Shown: positions 34,801-47,700 of the stretch, piece by piece
Numbering within the stretch: the stretch's first letter is position 1
Layout: every line of letters begins with the position of its first letter
NCBI RefSeq assembly: GCF_000224145.3
Contig: NW_004190386.2
Span: 1-64,000, forward strand
Length of the DNA stretch: 64,000 nucleotides
Reading direction: 5' to 3'
DNA from: Ciona intestinalis
Taxonomy: Eukaryota; Chordata; Ascidiacea; Phlebobranchia; Cionidae
Translations under genes and position numbers: made by a program
The notes under the pieces: model-generated
Told to the model about the DNA's origin: nothing
Databases searched by the model: none
The model's input: only the letters and a program-made list of their open reading frames with translations

Positions 34801-37800
34801 AGTAACAAATGTTACCTTAACGCCCGAGGTATAATAATTAGAAATAGATAACCAGGTATACGTGCCAAAATGTAGATTAAACTTCGCGTAACACCAGGGG
34901 TGCGCCAAGAAGTGACTCTTAAATTTGCCCTTTAAAAGTGCGTCGTAATTAAATGACAGTTTCCCGCTTTTTTAAACATATTTTTAAGTCATTTCGTTAA
35001 ATAGACACCTTTTCGTCCGATTTTCTCATCTCATTTCGTAGTAAACAAAGAACATCTAAAGAAATATAAAACCACATCCTCACGACTCCCATAGACCGTT
35101 GTTTTTGTTTAAAACACGATCAGGATATTTAGATTTTATGTGCTAAATGTGTCCTATCTAACCCTACAGGCTACAGTACTATATATTTCTTTTTTGAAGA
35201 GTTCTTCTGGTATTTTTTACATTGTGATCTCAAAGAAATGATCTCCCCATTTTTCATAGGGCGAAACATAATTACGATTTGCCATTAAGTGTTTTGTCCA
35301 AGGAAACAAACTCCTACAATGGTAGCCACGTACTTATTTATCAGCGCATTTATATTTTGAATGGGCTATTCTATATATACGTGCGCTCATACGGCGAGGC
35401 ACAGCGTGGGACTGGAATTAGGCATAGCAAAAACCATGCGTATTTGTTAATCTGCTAGACTAGACTCACAAATTACATTACATTACAAATTACATACATA
35501 CACTTAAACCCAATAAATGTCTATGTGCACAGTAGCCTAGCAGCGCACTTTAGCCAAAATACTTTAGTGCTTAACGTAATTCTGCACTATCTCTAGTTTT
35601 ACAGTTGCCTATATTTTCTGATCGTGTTTTGCACAAGTTAACGGTTATATCATTCTGTAATTATAGTGGGGTGGGGGAAGATGGGACACATTTTCATTCC
35701 ACTTTCTCGTCGCATTTGGTAGTAAACAAAGAACATTTAAAGAATCATAACACCATATCCTTACGACTTCCATATACCGTTGTTAATTGTTTAAAAAACG
35801 ATCAGGATATTTGAATATTATGTGCTAATTGTGTCCCATCTTACCCCACCCTACTATATTATTTTTTGTTTGCTTACCGTTAACGGGACGATAAAAAATG
35901 CAAACATGTTTATCTAAGCCACGCTGCGTAAGTACATACGTGTTCTGTAGAGTTCTCTGCATTTACAATGACAGTATAATCTAAACGGGTCAAAATCGGT
36001 CTAGTCACGAAAAAGCTTTTGCTCAATAGGTTGCAATTGACCTGTTAAATGTAGGACAGAACTACGAAAACACTTTAAAAGAAAAACAGACACATTTACG
36101 GCTTTGAGTACCGGCACTAAAGCGTATTTGGCTGTCATAAGACACTTAGCACACGCATAAAGGCGTTATACCGTAATGCAGCCTGTAAAATTACTTCTTA
36201 TTTTACCGGCGCATATAAAACTATGCGTCATTGGCTATGAAACAGTTTTATTACTGTACTTAATGGTAATTAAATGGGGGAACTACCCACGTACGCGCTA
36301 TGCTGACCATTCTAAATTGATATAATTAAATGGGCGTATAAAATAGGAGCATAAAATATCATTTTGCTGTCGGCGTTTTTGGTTATGTCTGTCCTAACCT
36401 GTTATAATGTATAGTAGGGTGGGGAAAGATGGGGCACCTTTTCTTATTATTTTATTTTATTTTCCAAATTGGTAGTAAACAAAGAACATTCAAAGAATTA
36501 TAAAACCGTATCCTCACGAATCCCATAGACCGTTGTTATTTGTTTAAAACTTGATCAGGATATTTGGATATTATGTGCTAAAGGTGTCCCGTCCTACCCC
36601 ATAGTAGTATACAACAAAAACAAAGCTATTATAGAAATGTTACATGCATATGATCACAACGATCTTTTAGTGTCGTAAACGTAAAGATACGGTTATATAA
36701 TTCTGTAAATATTCTTTGTTTACTACCAAATGGGACGAGCCAAAACAAGAAAACGTGTACCATCTTATCCCGCTATAATACATTTTATTTAAAGCAAATT
36801 ATAGTAGGGTGGGGGAGACGGAACACCTTTTGTACATAATATCTAAATATCCTGATCGTGTTTTAAACAATTAACAACGGTCTATGGGGGTTATGAGGAT
36901 ACGGTTTTATAATTCTTTGAATGTTCTTTGTTTACTGCCAAATTGAAAGTGAAAATAGAACGAAATGACGTCCCATCTTTCCCACTCTACCTAATAGATA
37001 GTGTATTTTTTATCACAACATTTTGCTATTTTTTTCCTCGCATAAATTAATCACTGCTACATTTTTAACTTATAAGCTATATATATTTTTTACTAATGCT
37101 GTTGTTCTATACGAAGCTTACAATTACTGTCGAAATATTTAATATAGCAGGGCGCTGATAAAATAAATAAATGGCCTTTACTGACGCCTGTACGCCCACG
37201 TATTAACCATTACCAAGAACTAATACGGAATTCCGCCCACGCAAAAAAACTTGTATGCACTTTAAACTATTAATACAAAAAACCCGCGAAAATTGGTAGA
37301 GACTATGTTTACAAAACCGGTCATTTTTAAAATATGTTTTTGTATAAATATTAAAAATGGTCTCGTAAAAGGTGACTTACAAAGTTACATACGCGGGCAT
37401 GAGATGTATGAAACAGAACACCCGTGTTATAACCACTGTCTTTTTCCCGCCACGCGAGGATAAATAAGTTGCATTTATAACTAAAACTGCCTTTTACCCT
37501 ATTGAAACGTTTACGACTCTAAAAGGGCGTTGTTAATTGTTTAAAACACGTTTAGGAAATACGGACTATTTCTATATGCTAACGGTATCCATCTAACCCT
37601 ACAGTACAATGCAATACATTTGTAACATATACAATGTTCGTTTCAATTTATACTTTAAAATAACTGCAGCATTGCAACGGTTATAAAACGCACTAACTCA
37701 GCATGGGGCTTTCAAACGACCCGGTCAGCTGTATTAAAATGAACTCTTTGACCTTATACGAAACAGCCTGTAGCTTTAAACAGTAGGGGCATGTAATTTA

Positions 37801-37910
37801 ACTTGCACGCTACGTTAGATGCGCTGCTGGAAGCTTGGAAATGAATTCAACTGTATGTAGAATTAGTTTAAATCCTTTTTGTGGGTTTGGGCTTTTAATA
37901 TAATCGAATT

Positions 37911-38145
37911 TTAATGAATGAATGAATGAATGAATGAATGAATGAATGAATGAATGAATGAATAAATGAATGAATGAATGAATGAATGAATGATTGAATG
38001 AATGAATGAAGGAATGAAGGAATGAATGAATGAATGAAGGAATGAATGAAGGAATGAATGAATGAATGAATGAATGAATGAATGAATGAATGAATGAATG
38101 AATGAATGAATGAATGAATGAATGAATGAATGAATGAATGAACGA
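37911..38145 (-). repeat. (AATG)n tetranucleotide array at the 3' end of a SINE
   Basis: About 230 bp of TGAA/AATG repeat with a few single-base variants (AAGG, GATT). On its right it runs directly into GTAACTT and the minus-orientation SINE body (to about 38395), so it is an overgrown version of the SINE's ATTC tail. Confidence 0.9.
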
Positions 38146-39914
38146 ATGTTATGTAACTTTATTATCGTCGCATGGTGGGGTACTGACAGTCTTTATAACA
38201 CGGATGTTATGTTTCATACGCCTTGTGCCCTCTTACGAGTTACCACAAATGTAACTTTGCGATGTAGTTTTTCCTTTTGTCTTTATAAATTAAGACAATC
38301 CATTGTGACCACTAGGTTTGAGCAATCGCCGTGTCTTGTCCAAAAGACACGCGCATCTGCAAGTACTGCACTGTAGCACCACCTTGAGGTTATTAAAAAT
38401 CATGTGTCTAGTTCGCTGTTCGTCGTAACTCCGATTTCGTGATAAACACATTAACACCAAGTTACGACAATTGTTCCAACCCAGTGGTCACTAATGGGTT
38501 ATCCAAATTGTCTACAATATAGAAAAAACAGTCCCCATCAAACTTATATACGTGGTAACTGATTAGCGGACACGAGGTGTACGAAACAGAACACTCATAT
38601 ATTATAACGACTGTCATTGCCTCGCTATGCTGGAACAAATAAGTTGCATTCATTCATAACGTTGATACTAAAGCCAACAAAAGAAAAGTAATTCGCCGTG
38701 GCAACATATATAAGATAACAAAACCACTTACGTTTAATATGATGACAGCATCGAGCTCCGAACCCATCTCCTCTGTTCTTATAGAAACGAAAGTTATAAC
38801 CACCAAGCCATGGCATCAAAAACCAAGCTATGAAATTACCAAGTATTCACTAAACATATTTTGCTGCAAAATTTGCTACAAGATTAAGATTACAATATAG
38901 GAATAAAAAAAAAACAGAAGAATTTACTTAATATTTTTTGGAGATATAGTAGGGTGGGGGAAGATGGGACACCTTTTCATTCTGTTTTCCCGTCCCATTT
39001 GGTAGTAAACATTCAAAGAATTCAAAAACTGTATCCTCACGACTTCCATAGACCGTTGTTAATTGTTTGAAATTCGATCAGGATATTTGGATATTATGTG
39101 ATAAATGTGTCCCATCTTACCCCACTCTACTTTATAACTAAAAAAAGTTAAAAAGGCATGAATAAGATGTAGCGACCGCGCTTATTTTCTTCCAATTAAA
39201 CGTAAACATATTTTAACTGTAAGCGTGTTTTAAAACTGTTGTTTTGTCGCTATATCCTGTCTTTTCATTTAAAATATTTCTAAATCTTCGGTACCGTAAT
39301 CGAACAGACAAAAAAATTATTATTATTATTACATATTAACTCGGTGATTCTGAAATTAAATGCAAAACTGGTCGCCCCGCGGTCCCTGCCTCGATGTGAT
39401 ACTTCACTCGTATAGAATATAAACAGTAATAAAAGCTAAATTCTCTATAGAAATAAAAATCCAAAATTTTGAATCGTTGTGAACTTAATTTGTTTTGTTT
39501 TGTCACAATCAGTTCTCTATTTAATCCTTAATGCTGATTGGTCAGACTTCACACGTGACTGACGCCTCGCACCAGCTGATTACGCCCGCGTTGATTGCTC
39601 CGCGCGTAAAACGCCTTCTTAAAAAGCGAGTTACCACGTTTCAGTTTAGATGAAGTTGGTTCCACAACAGGTTACAAGTTGGAAGGTTTCAAGAAGTTAT
39701 TTTGCAAGGCTAGAGTTAAGTATTGTTTCATTACATTAGTATTATTATGATATACTTTTTACTGTAACATATATTATAGGCTTACTGCTATATACCGTAA
39801 TATTGTTACACTACAATATTACTAAGCTACGAGTTTTGTGCCTTGCGTTTATTACTTTACTATACTTTAATTTTAAATTGTTTTCACATTCTGTTTCAGG
39901 AATCGCGATGGCTG

Positions 39915-40045
39915 TTAATGACGTCACTCGCGACGTTATACGTCATAATATACGTCACTCGCAGCGTTACGTGATTAAATATATATACACTCGCGACGCT
40001 ACGTCATAAAATACGTTACTCGCAACGTTATGTCACAACCGCTGC
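39915..40045. repeat. Degenerate tandem repeat of CTCGCGACGTTA/ACGTCA blocks
   Basis: Four imperfect units of roughly 26-35 bp each carry ACTCGCGACGTTA-like and ACGTCA-like blocks. This multiplies CRE half sites next to the full site at 39919. Confidence 0.5.
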
Positions 40046-40446
40046 ATTTGTTATGTTTGTTACGTCATAGCTTAAACACATTTGCGCTTGACTCGTCACA
40101 ATACGGTTTGTTCTACGCGCCCGTTTCGCGATTTTTTTTTATGGGGCCCCATGCGCGTTTTGCGTCGTCGCAAGGCACATTACTTGTATATTCTATTTTT
40201 ATTTGCGCTATAAGCGCGAAGCAAGAAGAACAAAGATTTGGTAAAGCATAAATCACAATTGGCATTATTACGTACATAAGCTTTTTTCTAGAAACATCGA
40301 TGATGTGACGTCACGAAGTGGTGATGACGCAACAGAAGAACCCACTTCGTAAGTTCATTGTTTCGTCACAATTTTTTTTAAAATAAAGTTTTAACGCTAA
40401 AATTTTTAGAACATGGTTTGTGACATCATAGAGGATCAAGCGGACC

Positions 40447-40952
40447 ATGAAAAGAAAGAAGAATGAAGGTAATTATGACGTCATAATAAAGTACCATTGT
40501 GTAAGACGGTCCATGTTTTCATTTTTTTATCGTCCCATTTGGTAGTAAACAAAGAATATTAGCAGAATTATGTAACCGCATCTTCACGACTCTCATAGAC
40601 CGTTGTTAATTGTTTAAAACACGATTAGAAAATATGGGAATTATGTGCTACCATTCAGCCTACAGTACTATGTACTTATGTTTAAAGATTTTTGCAGAAA
40701 AGTCAGCAAAAAGCTGCAGAAAAAAAGCGCAAGGTATTGTATGCTATTATTGTTTATGATTTAGTAATTAAATATAATTTTGGAGTAAATTTTAATGGGG
40801 AATGAACTTATTCAGATTTAGTGACTTTTTGCCTTTTTTTGTCTGTTTTTCTGCACGTAATATACACTTAACGTAACTATCCTACTTTTGCAGACGAAGA
40901 ACAAAGACGAAGACGCCAATCAAGGATAAACGGTTGGAGGTTTGCGGTTTAA
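40447..40952 (+). CDS. Candidate small basic protein, three exons
   Basis: Three short exons join in frame: 40447-40468, 40698-40733 and 40894-40952. Each has an AG acceptor (TTTTAG, TTTGCAG, TTTGCAG) and a GT donor, and they end at TAA. The 38-residue product begins MKRKKNEEKS and contains CRKKAQDEEQRRRRQSR, very Lys/Arg-rich. An in-frame stop lies upstream of the ATG in the first exon, and an earlier ATG at 40413 opens another frame that stops after 17 codons, so the coding call is weak. It could equally be a spliced non-coding transcript. It sits in the CpG-richer, CRE-containing island. I recognise no family. Confidence 0.28.
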
Positions 40953-42509
40953 GTATGAGTTGTGTGTTGTATGTATGTACGTCTGCGCTGTTGTACTGTA
41001 GTTCTGCTGGACCTAATGTTGCCAGCTATTTTTAGTCAGTCACTACTTTAGTGCATTTTGCATGTCACTGAAACATATGCAATGAAACTATGGCGAACAT
41101 CTTGCTGGATCGGATTTTGTTGTTGTACACAAAAAGTCGAATCTTTTAACGATTCTGTATTGTCCTAATCACTTGGTGAGAACGCTATGTTGGTACACAA
41201 ATACTCGAGTAATATTAACACCCATCATAGTAAGCGCATAAACGTGATAGAATTCCATTTGATATACCATAATATAATGTAATGTGACTTTCTCTTATGT
41301 AATGTAAACTTCCCCACGAGACTAATTTTAAATTAAAACGTCATTTAGCGTGATTGCGACGATGGCCACGTCACAATTACGCTACGACGTCGATACGGTG
41401 GATCAGAGCATTGTCCTGACCCAGCGTTCGGTGCGGTTACGTTAAGCTTAGATTGAGTTACTTAACGGTCGGGTTGTTGCGTGGACGTCGCCGCCAGTGA
41501 TGCTATACGCTCGGTTTTAGGTCACTACTAATGCGGTTCGTAACAACTTGACGCAGTTTTGTAACGGTCGATGCGGTGCGTAACATCCGGACGTTATTAT
41601 ATTGTGTGGAGATACGACGAGAGTATCGCGGTACCAACATGGCGACTTACCTATAGATTAACACTTGATTGAACATTCAGTACACTGCAGATGATTATCC
41701 TTCGGGATTTGAACCATATTTTCTTTGAAGATGTTTCAATGATTATGTCCGCGTTAATTTTTTTAAACCGTCCTATTTTGTATGATTGAGCTGTTGTGTT
41801 TGTTGCATGTTTGGCACATGTATGTCGCTGCACTCGTTGTACTATTTTTGTCTTTTTGTTGGTGTGTTCCTTGTGCACATTTATGTGCGTCGTTGTACTA
41901 TTTTTGTTCATATGGTTTGTTTTACCTTGCCTGGGTACGGCAAGGGGTTTCTCACCAGAGTAGAAACCCACTACCATTGGCTGGGGGCTTGTCGTGCCGT
42001 AGTGGCTTTCCACCAACGCCAGCCACATAAACTATGAAGGTATTTTAATCCTGTTTCTATTTTTCAGAAGCTTCAATAAAAGTCATGGCGTTCAGTTTTA
42101 ATTAAATAGAACTCAATACGAGTTAATTTATACTGTTTTAATACTGTACAGTCGTTTTGCTGTTAATTATTCGCTGTATTAAACACTTAACCAGAATTTC
42201 GTTACTGTATTTGAAATAAATAAAATAAAACGTTATGTTATTGTCTATTTTTGTTATATTTGTTTATTTTGTTTTCACTGCTTTGTATTTTTTAATGCAA
42301 AATAAACACAAAATTTTATTTCTGCATTTTGACTTGGTGGTATGACTTCCGAAACATAATACGTCATAGAATAGTGATGTCAGATCTCTATACGTCACTT
42401 TAAGTATGACGTCACTGCGTCTTCATTTTCATGACTGAAAATTAGTGACCTATAACTAGGAATTACTTTACAAAGCTTGTTAAAAAGCCATTCATTAAAT
42501 TGTGAAACA

Positions 42510-42705
42510 TAGTAGGGTGGGGGGAAGATGGGACACCTTTTTATTCTCTTTCTCGTCTCATTTGGTATAGTAAACAAAGAACATTCAAAGAATTATAAAA
42601 CCGTATCCTCACGACTCCCATAGAAAGTTGTTAATTGTTTAAAACACGATCAAATATTTGGATGTTATGTGCTAAAGGTGTCCCGTCTTTCCCCACCCTA
42701 TTATA
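42510..42705. mobile_element. MITE, TAGTAGGGTGGGG family
   Basis: Well preserved copy with inverted ends AGTAGGGTGGGGGGAAGA and TTTCCCCACCCTATTATA. Confidence 0.75.
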
Positions 42706-44026
42706 TCCAACTATTTGCATAACGATTTTATAAACCATATTTATAAACAGGTGAATCTTTTGGAACGAGAGAAGACAGTTTAAAATTACTGTATATAACT
42801 GTATAACTGTAGCCTTTTAGTAGGCTAGTAAGTTTAACTTTAAAGCAAGTTTGCAGGCGACATTAAAACAGTAATTTGTGAAATAAATCCGTCACGTACA
42901 GTTTATGCTAAAACGCCGGGGGTTTAAAATGCGGATACACAACACATATACACGTCATACCACAGTATTGCGATACCGCTATGCTATGCTTTGCTTCTAC
43001 AGTTGTTTAAAACCAGTTTTACAGCAAAGCTTTTAGTATTATGTTTAATTAAATGTTATTTATTTAATTTTCACATTGTATCGTCTGTAGGGTGTAACGG
43101 TCACGCCTTTTATCCAAAACAATATTTCTTTCTTTTTTATCAATAAGCGTGTTTTAACAACTGTTGTTTTACCGTTACTACCCGTCTTTTCGCTTTTGTC
43201 AACTCTCTTGTTCTTCGCTATCGTGACCGAAGAGACGAAATAAATTTCATTCATTCATTCATTCATTCATTCATTATTATAGTAGGTTAGGGTAAAATAA
43301 TCAACGTTTTTATTCTTTTTTTTTTTCATTTGTTAGTAAACAAAGAATATTCAAACAATTATAAAACCGTATCCTCACGACTCCCATAGACCGTTGTTAA
43401 TTGTTTAAAACACGATCAGGATATTTGGATATTATGTGCTAAATGTGTCCCATCTTACCCTACTCTACTATACCTATAAGATCGCGACTCTAAAAGAGCG
43501 TTGTTAACTGTTAAAACACGTTTAGAAAATGCTACTATAGCTGTTTAATACTAGTGTATATATGAGTATTGAGTATAAAGCCAGTTAAGTTAAATTGGTT
43601 TATAGGTTTTCGGGTTTTTTTTATCGTTCCATTTGGTAGTAAACAAAGAATATTCACAGAAATCTATAACCGTATCCTCACGACACTAAAAGAGCGTTGT
43701 TATTTGTTTAAAACAGGAAATATTACATCTGTATATGCTAACGGTATCCATCTTACCACGCAGTAGCCTACTACCATGTTGCTTTTCTCAATATGCATAA
43801 TACATAGGTATGAGTTTTAATTGAAACTTATATATAGCAACGCCGTTCCGGAAACTAAGCCTATTTAAGCTTACTAGAACGGAGTTTCGGTATTAGCAAA
43901 ACACTTTATATCCAGATTGTAATGGATTTAATTGTCTAATTATCCGAAATAACTTGAATTTCCGAAAACTCTGTTCTTCAAAGCCGATGTATTATATACA
44001 TATTTTGTTACTTCTGCTAACATGTA

Positions 44027-44252
44027 TACAGTAGGGTGGGGGGAGACGGGACACCTTTTACCTCTATGGGGGGGAAGATAGGTCACTTTTAGCACATAAT
44101 ATCCAAATATCCTGATCGTGTTTTCAACAATTAACAACGGTCTATGGGAATGTGAGGATACGGTTTTATAATTCTTTGAATGTTTTTTGTTTACTACCAA
44201 ATCGAACAAAAAATAGAATAAAAAGGTCTTTCATCTCCCCCACCCTACTATA
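44027..44252. mobile_element. MITE with a duplicated or nested left end
   Basis: The left end appears twice in succession (GTAGGGTGGGGGGAGACGGG, then GGGGGGGAAGATAGGTCAC) before a normal interior and right end. This suggests a nested insertion or internal duplication. Confidence 0.65.
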
Positions 44253-44665
44253 TATGTTTTATAAGACGTATAGTTTCAGGAGCAGTTTTATATGATCTTT
44301 TATATAGGCTACGAACTTTTTTTGCAAAAGTGCGGCAAAACACTTTTCGTTGCAAAATTGCGGCAAAAACAGTTTTCGAAAATAAGAATGATCCACAGCC
44401 AAAATCATGCGCATATAAACCATCGTGATAACCCGTGTAAATAAATACAACATTCGATAAACGACAGTCCCTCACGTTGCAGGTCGAATTTGAGAACCTG
44501 TATACCGAGTTAAAACACAAAGGTCGACGACCTAAGCGTCTCGTTTTACCTGAGGCAGTTGGCCGTAAGTAAAAGTAACAGCATTAAATCACAGCATTAA
44601 ATCCAGCAGCGTTACAGAAGGCATTAGAACGTGCAATTTGCAGAAACAATTTTTAGCTGTAAAGT

Positions 44666-44726
44666 ATGCGATGTATCGTCGTCTCTTGGGTGATTGCGCT
44701 TATTTCTACAAGAGCGTTAAGTCAAG
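44666..44726 (+). CDS. Gene 2 exon 1: start codon and signal peptide
   Basis: The coding part is 61 nt, ending in phase 1 before a GTAAGA donor. The peptide is MRCIVVSWVIALIS then TRALSQ, a compact signal sequence with a likely cleavage near ALS-Q. The ATG six bases downstream opens a frame without a hydrophobic core and is rejected. A CAG at 44641-44643 preceded by TTTG could be a splice or spliced-leader acceptor 22 nt upstream of the start. Confidence 0.8.
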
Positions 44727-47700
44727 GTAAGAATGCATGTTGTAATGTTTATTTGATTCTGGTTTATTTGTTCTCGCGTTGCGCGCAATGATATTCGTTG
44801 TAATACGGGTGTTCTGTTTCATACACCTCGTACCCGCTTACCATGCAGTTATACCATGTGTGTAACTTTGTGGGTTAATATTATTTGGAATTTTAAAATT
44901 ATTTTTAAAGTATAGCTGGCATTTTAAATCATTTATAAGCGAAGCAATTGCCGTTAAGTGTCTTGTCCAACAAGCCCACAATATTAGGGTCGGGCCTCGA
45001 TTCAGAAGTCTCTTATAATTGGTCAGAGGCGGACGCGCTTTAAACCATCAATGCGTTAAAAATTGTCTCAAAATATTTAAATTAGCGAAGAGGATGGAAT
45101 AAGCATTAAAACGGCAGTCTTTAGGAACACTCTATTATGTAAAACTGTGTTATGTTTCTACACTTCGTGCCCACTTACCAGTTACAACTTATATGTAACT
45201 TCGTGGGTGATTATTTTATTTAAATTTTGTTCTTGTATGACTAACTATCTCTAAAAAACTAGAGGACCACAGAGTTGGAGCAATTTCCGTCAAGTAACTT
45301 GCATAAGAATACATACGACCACAATGGTAGCAGCGTTGAGCCTTGAACCCTTAACCTCTTGGTTGAATAAAGGCGCGCAAACCGGTGTTAAACAGAAATA
45401 TAAATATATAAACTCAAGTGACATTTAAGAAATCATAATATAATTTATAATACAAATTTTCAAAGAATCTAATTTAGATTAAGCGATAGAGCACTTGATT
45501 AATGCGATTTTTGTACTTAGTTCAATTAGGAATAAACATACTTTAAAGTTCTTAGTAATCCGGGGATTAATTCTTGCTTAATAATCTGACCGCGTATCTA
45601 AAGGGCGTTTGGGTGCAAACTGACTTCGCAGCATTCTTGAGCACGTATGTGTCTCGTTTAATCGGCTTTCGTCTGCTGAAAAAAAAGTTTAGAAATATGT
45701 TATCGTTTATCGTTTGTATATAAAATTGTGCACGTTTTAGAAAAGAATGTTCTAGCCAAGATGGATATCGTTAGCACATAATATCCAATATTTCCTGATC
45801 GTGTTTTAACAATTAACAACGCTCTTTTCTAGTCGTGAGGATACGGTTAAACTTTTCTGTAATTAGTCTTTGTTTACTACCAAATGCGACGATAAAATAG
45901 AGAAAAAACATGTCCAATCTTACCCCATCCTAATAGAACATACTATATAAAACCACGGAAATTATTCATCAAAAACGCAAAATATTATGCCGCACGCTTG
46001 ACATATATTTATAAATTTGCTAAGCCATGGATTACGCTTCTGACGCAATAGTTTAAGTAGTTAATTACAGCTTAAAACCTGAAGTGTAAATAGTGACGCA
46101 AAGCCTGACAGACGAAACCAGTGCTTCAAGCTAAAATACACGTCTTTCCAGGAAAATATTACACTACGTTTATTTTTCTCGATATTTAACATTCTTGAAG
46201 CGTTACTTTGAACTTGATAAGCAGAATTTCAAAATAAACGAATACGCAACTGCTAAATTGAGATCTTACAATGAGAAACAGCACGACACACCTGAGTTTC
46301 GTGATATACTAGAGTCGTATGCAAAGGCGTGGTATTTCTTGGCGGCCACTAATCTGTTTTTCAAGTTACAAGTCATACAAAAAAACACAAAAATAAGAAC
46401 ACGTAAAACGTTGCATACGTCATGATTGGATTTTCTTCAAAAATACGAATAACCTCGCAAGCAGGTACGAGGTGTATAAAATCACTATGCAAGTTATGCC
46501 AATAAAACAATGTGCTGTAACTTGATAAATAGGTATAACATTTGTTTGTGAATATGTACACATTTATGAATATTTTATATAGAGACATTTTTTTTATATT
46601 ATTGTAGCATGTACACCTTGTGTTATAACGACTGTCGTTGCCCTGCCACGCGAGGATAAAATAAGTTACCCTCGTTTATTCATTCAAGTGCCCCTTTTGT
46701 AATTCAGTTTATTTTATTTCTATTAGTACTTAAATATGATTGGTTGTCTAAAATTAAAATTTCGCGCTTTTTTTAAAGAGTGACAGTTCGTATGTAAACA
46801 TTATGTTAAAACAAATTTAAAATAAAGTTTACAATGTCTGCTTATACCTTATAGAATCCTGCAGTACAGTTTTTACATAGTAAGTAACACATGTAATTTC
46901 GCAAGTACACTTATAAGCAGCTAGCCATGAAAAATGGTCATCAAAAGATACAGATCTAAAACTTGTTTTCAGGCATAAATTTTCACGCCGTGGTCTGCGG
47001 TTTTTTCGTCGTAGACTTTTGTATATTGCTAATATACCCGCAGCAGCTATAGGTTTTCCGTATAGACTATATTAAAGAGAGAAAAAGCGAAACATAAGAT
47101 ACATAAACAGTCGTTAACTATGTATATATATAAGTTGCATATGCGGTAACACAGACACGGGGTGTATGTAGCTACAACACATATAACAATCTAATTGGTT
47201 AGCAAGTGTCAACGCGTGTATAATTCGTCGTATTCGCAATGCAGTCTGGAAAATTCCCATATTTTGTGGTCAAAATTAGGTACATACAAATAAAAAAGCA
47301 TTATTCATACAATTACAAACTTATAAATACAAGATAACTCGTAAGCGCACACAAGGTGTATGAAACAGAACACCCATGATATAACAACTGTTGTTTTTTA
47401 AACACATTAGAAAAGATAAAGTTACTACAACTAAAACTGACCTAACTTTTTTCAGGACCATGCGGGCGCACATTTACTGCAATGTCCAGGCTGAGAACAA
47501 TCAGTTCTACAAACTACCCCGAGAATTACCCATCAAAGCATAATTGCTGGTGGCACATTACTGCTCCTGCTGGAAACATTGTGGCTTTGGTGTTCACTGA
47601 GTTTGCAACTGAAGGCTGTTGTGATAAATTAAAGGTAATATAATCACCCATAAAGTAACATACATGGTAACTCGTAAGCAGGCATGAGGTGTATGAAACA

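Larger units (their letters stand above)
31403..39529. other. Intergenic region left of the CpG island: repeats, no gene seen
   Basis: No exon with coding periodicity or CUB/LU character was found. The region holds MITE copies at 31625-31820, 32274-32460, 34410-34606, 35662-35859, 36410-36606, 36800-36994 and 38944-39134, with decayed ones at about 35000-35190, 36640-36785 and 37490-37610. It also holds SINE pieces (38140-38395, 38455-38665), a second repeat family marked by GCGTGTTTTAACAACTGTTG (31975-32250, 32860-33110, 39170-39320), and the (AATG)n array. The rest is AT-rich sequence in which I see nothing. Confidence 0.5.
39530..42420. promoter_or_regulatory. CpG-richer island with CRE-type sites in the intergenic region
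   Basis: Base composition changes from the AT-rich surroundings to a CpG-containing stretch. It holds an inverted CCAAT box (ATTGGTCAG near 39538), an E-box CACGTG near 39552, and four perfect palindromic CRE/ATF sites TGACGTCA at 39919-39926, 40306-40313, 40476-40483 and 42407-42414. Further TACGTCA half sites lie at 39940-40030, and a polyadenylation-type AATAAA is at 42075-42080. Together these suggest a promoter and short transcription unit, or a shared control region for the flanking divergent genes. Inference from motifs only. Confidence 0.4.
42421..44640. other. Intergenic region upstream of gene 2: repeats, no gene seen
   Basis: This contains MITE copies at 42510-42705, 43278-43471 and 44027-44252, a decayed half copy near 43617-43770, and a GCGTGTTTTAACAACTGTTG-family repeat at about 43080-43277 ending in (ATTC)n. 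No convincing exon is present. The last 400 bp before the gene 2 start are repeat-free and may hold its promoter. Confidence 0.5.

Noticed and set aside
40447..40952. bZIP transcription factor
   Set aside because: The peptide is basic, but the Asn-x-x-Ala-Ala-x-x-Cys/Ser-Arg core and a leucine heptad are absent.
41651..42037. Overlapping open frames of 82-125 codons on both strands
   Set aside because: No domain, no splice context and mutual overlap in three frames. Part of the region is an internal duplication of CGTTGTACTATTTTTGT. Treated as chance.
43940..44520. Minus-strand open frames of 64-90 codons upstream of gene 2
   Set aside because: Part lies in a MITE, the rest is AT-rich with no domain or splice pattern.
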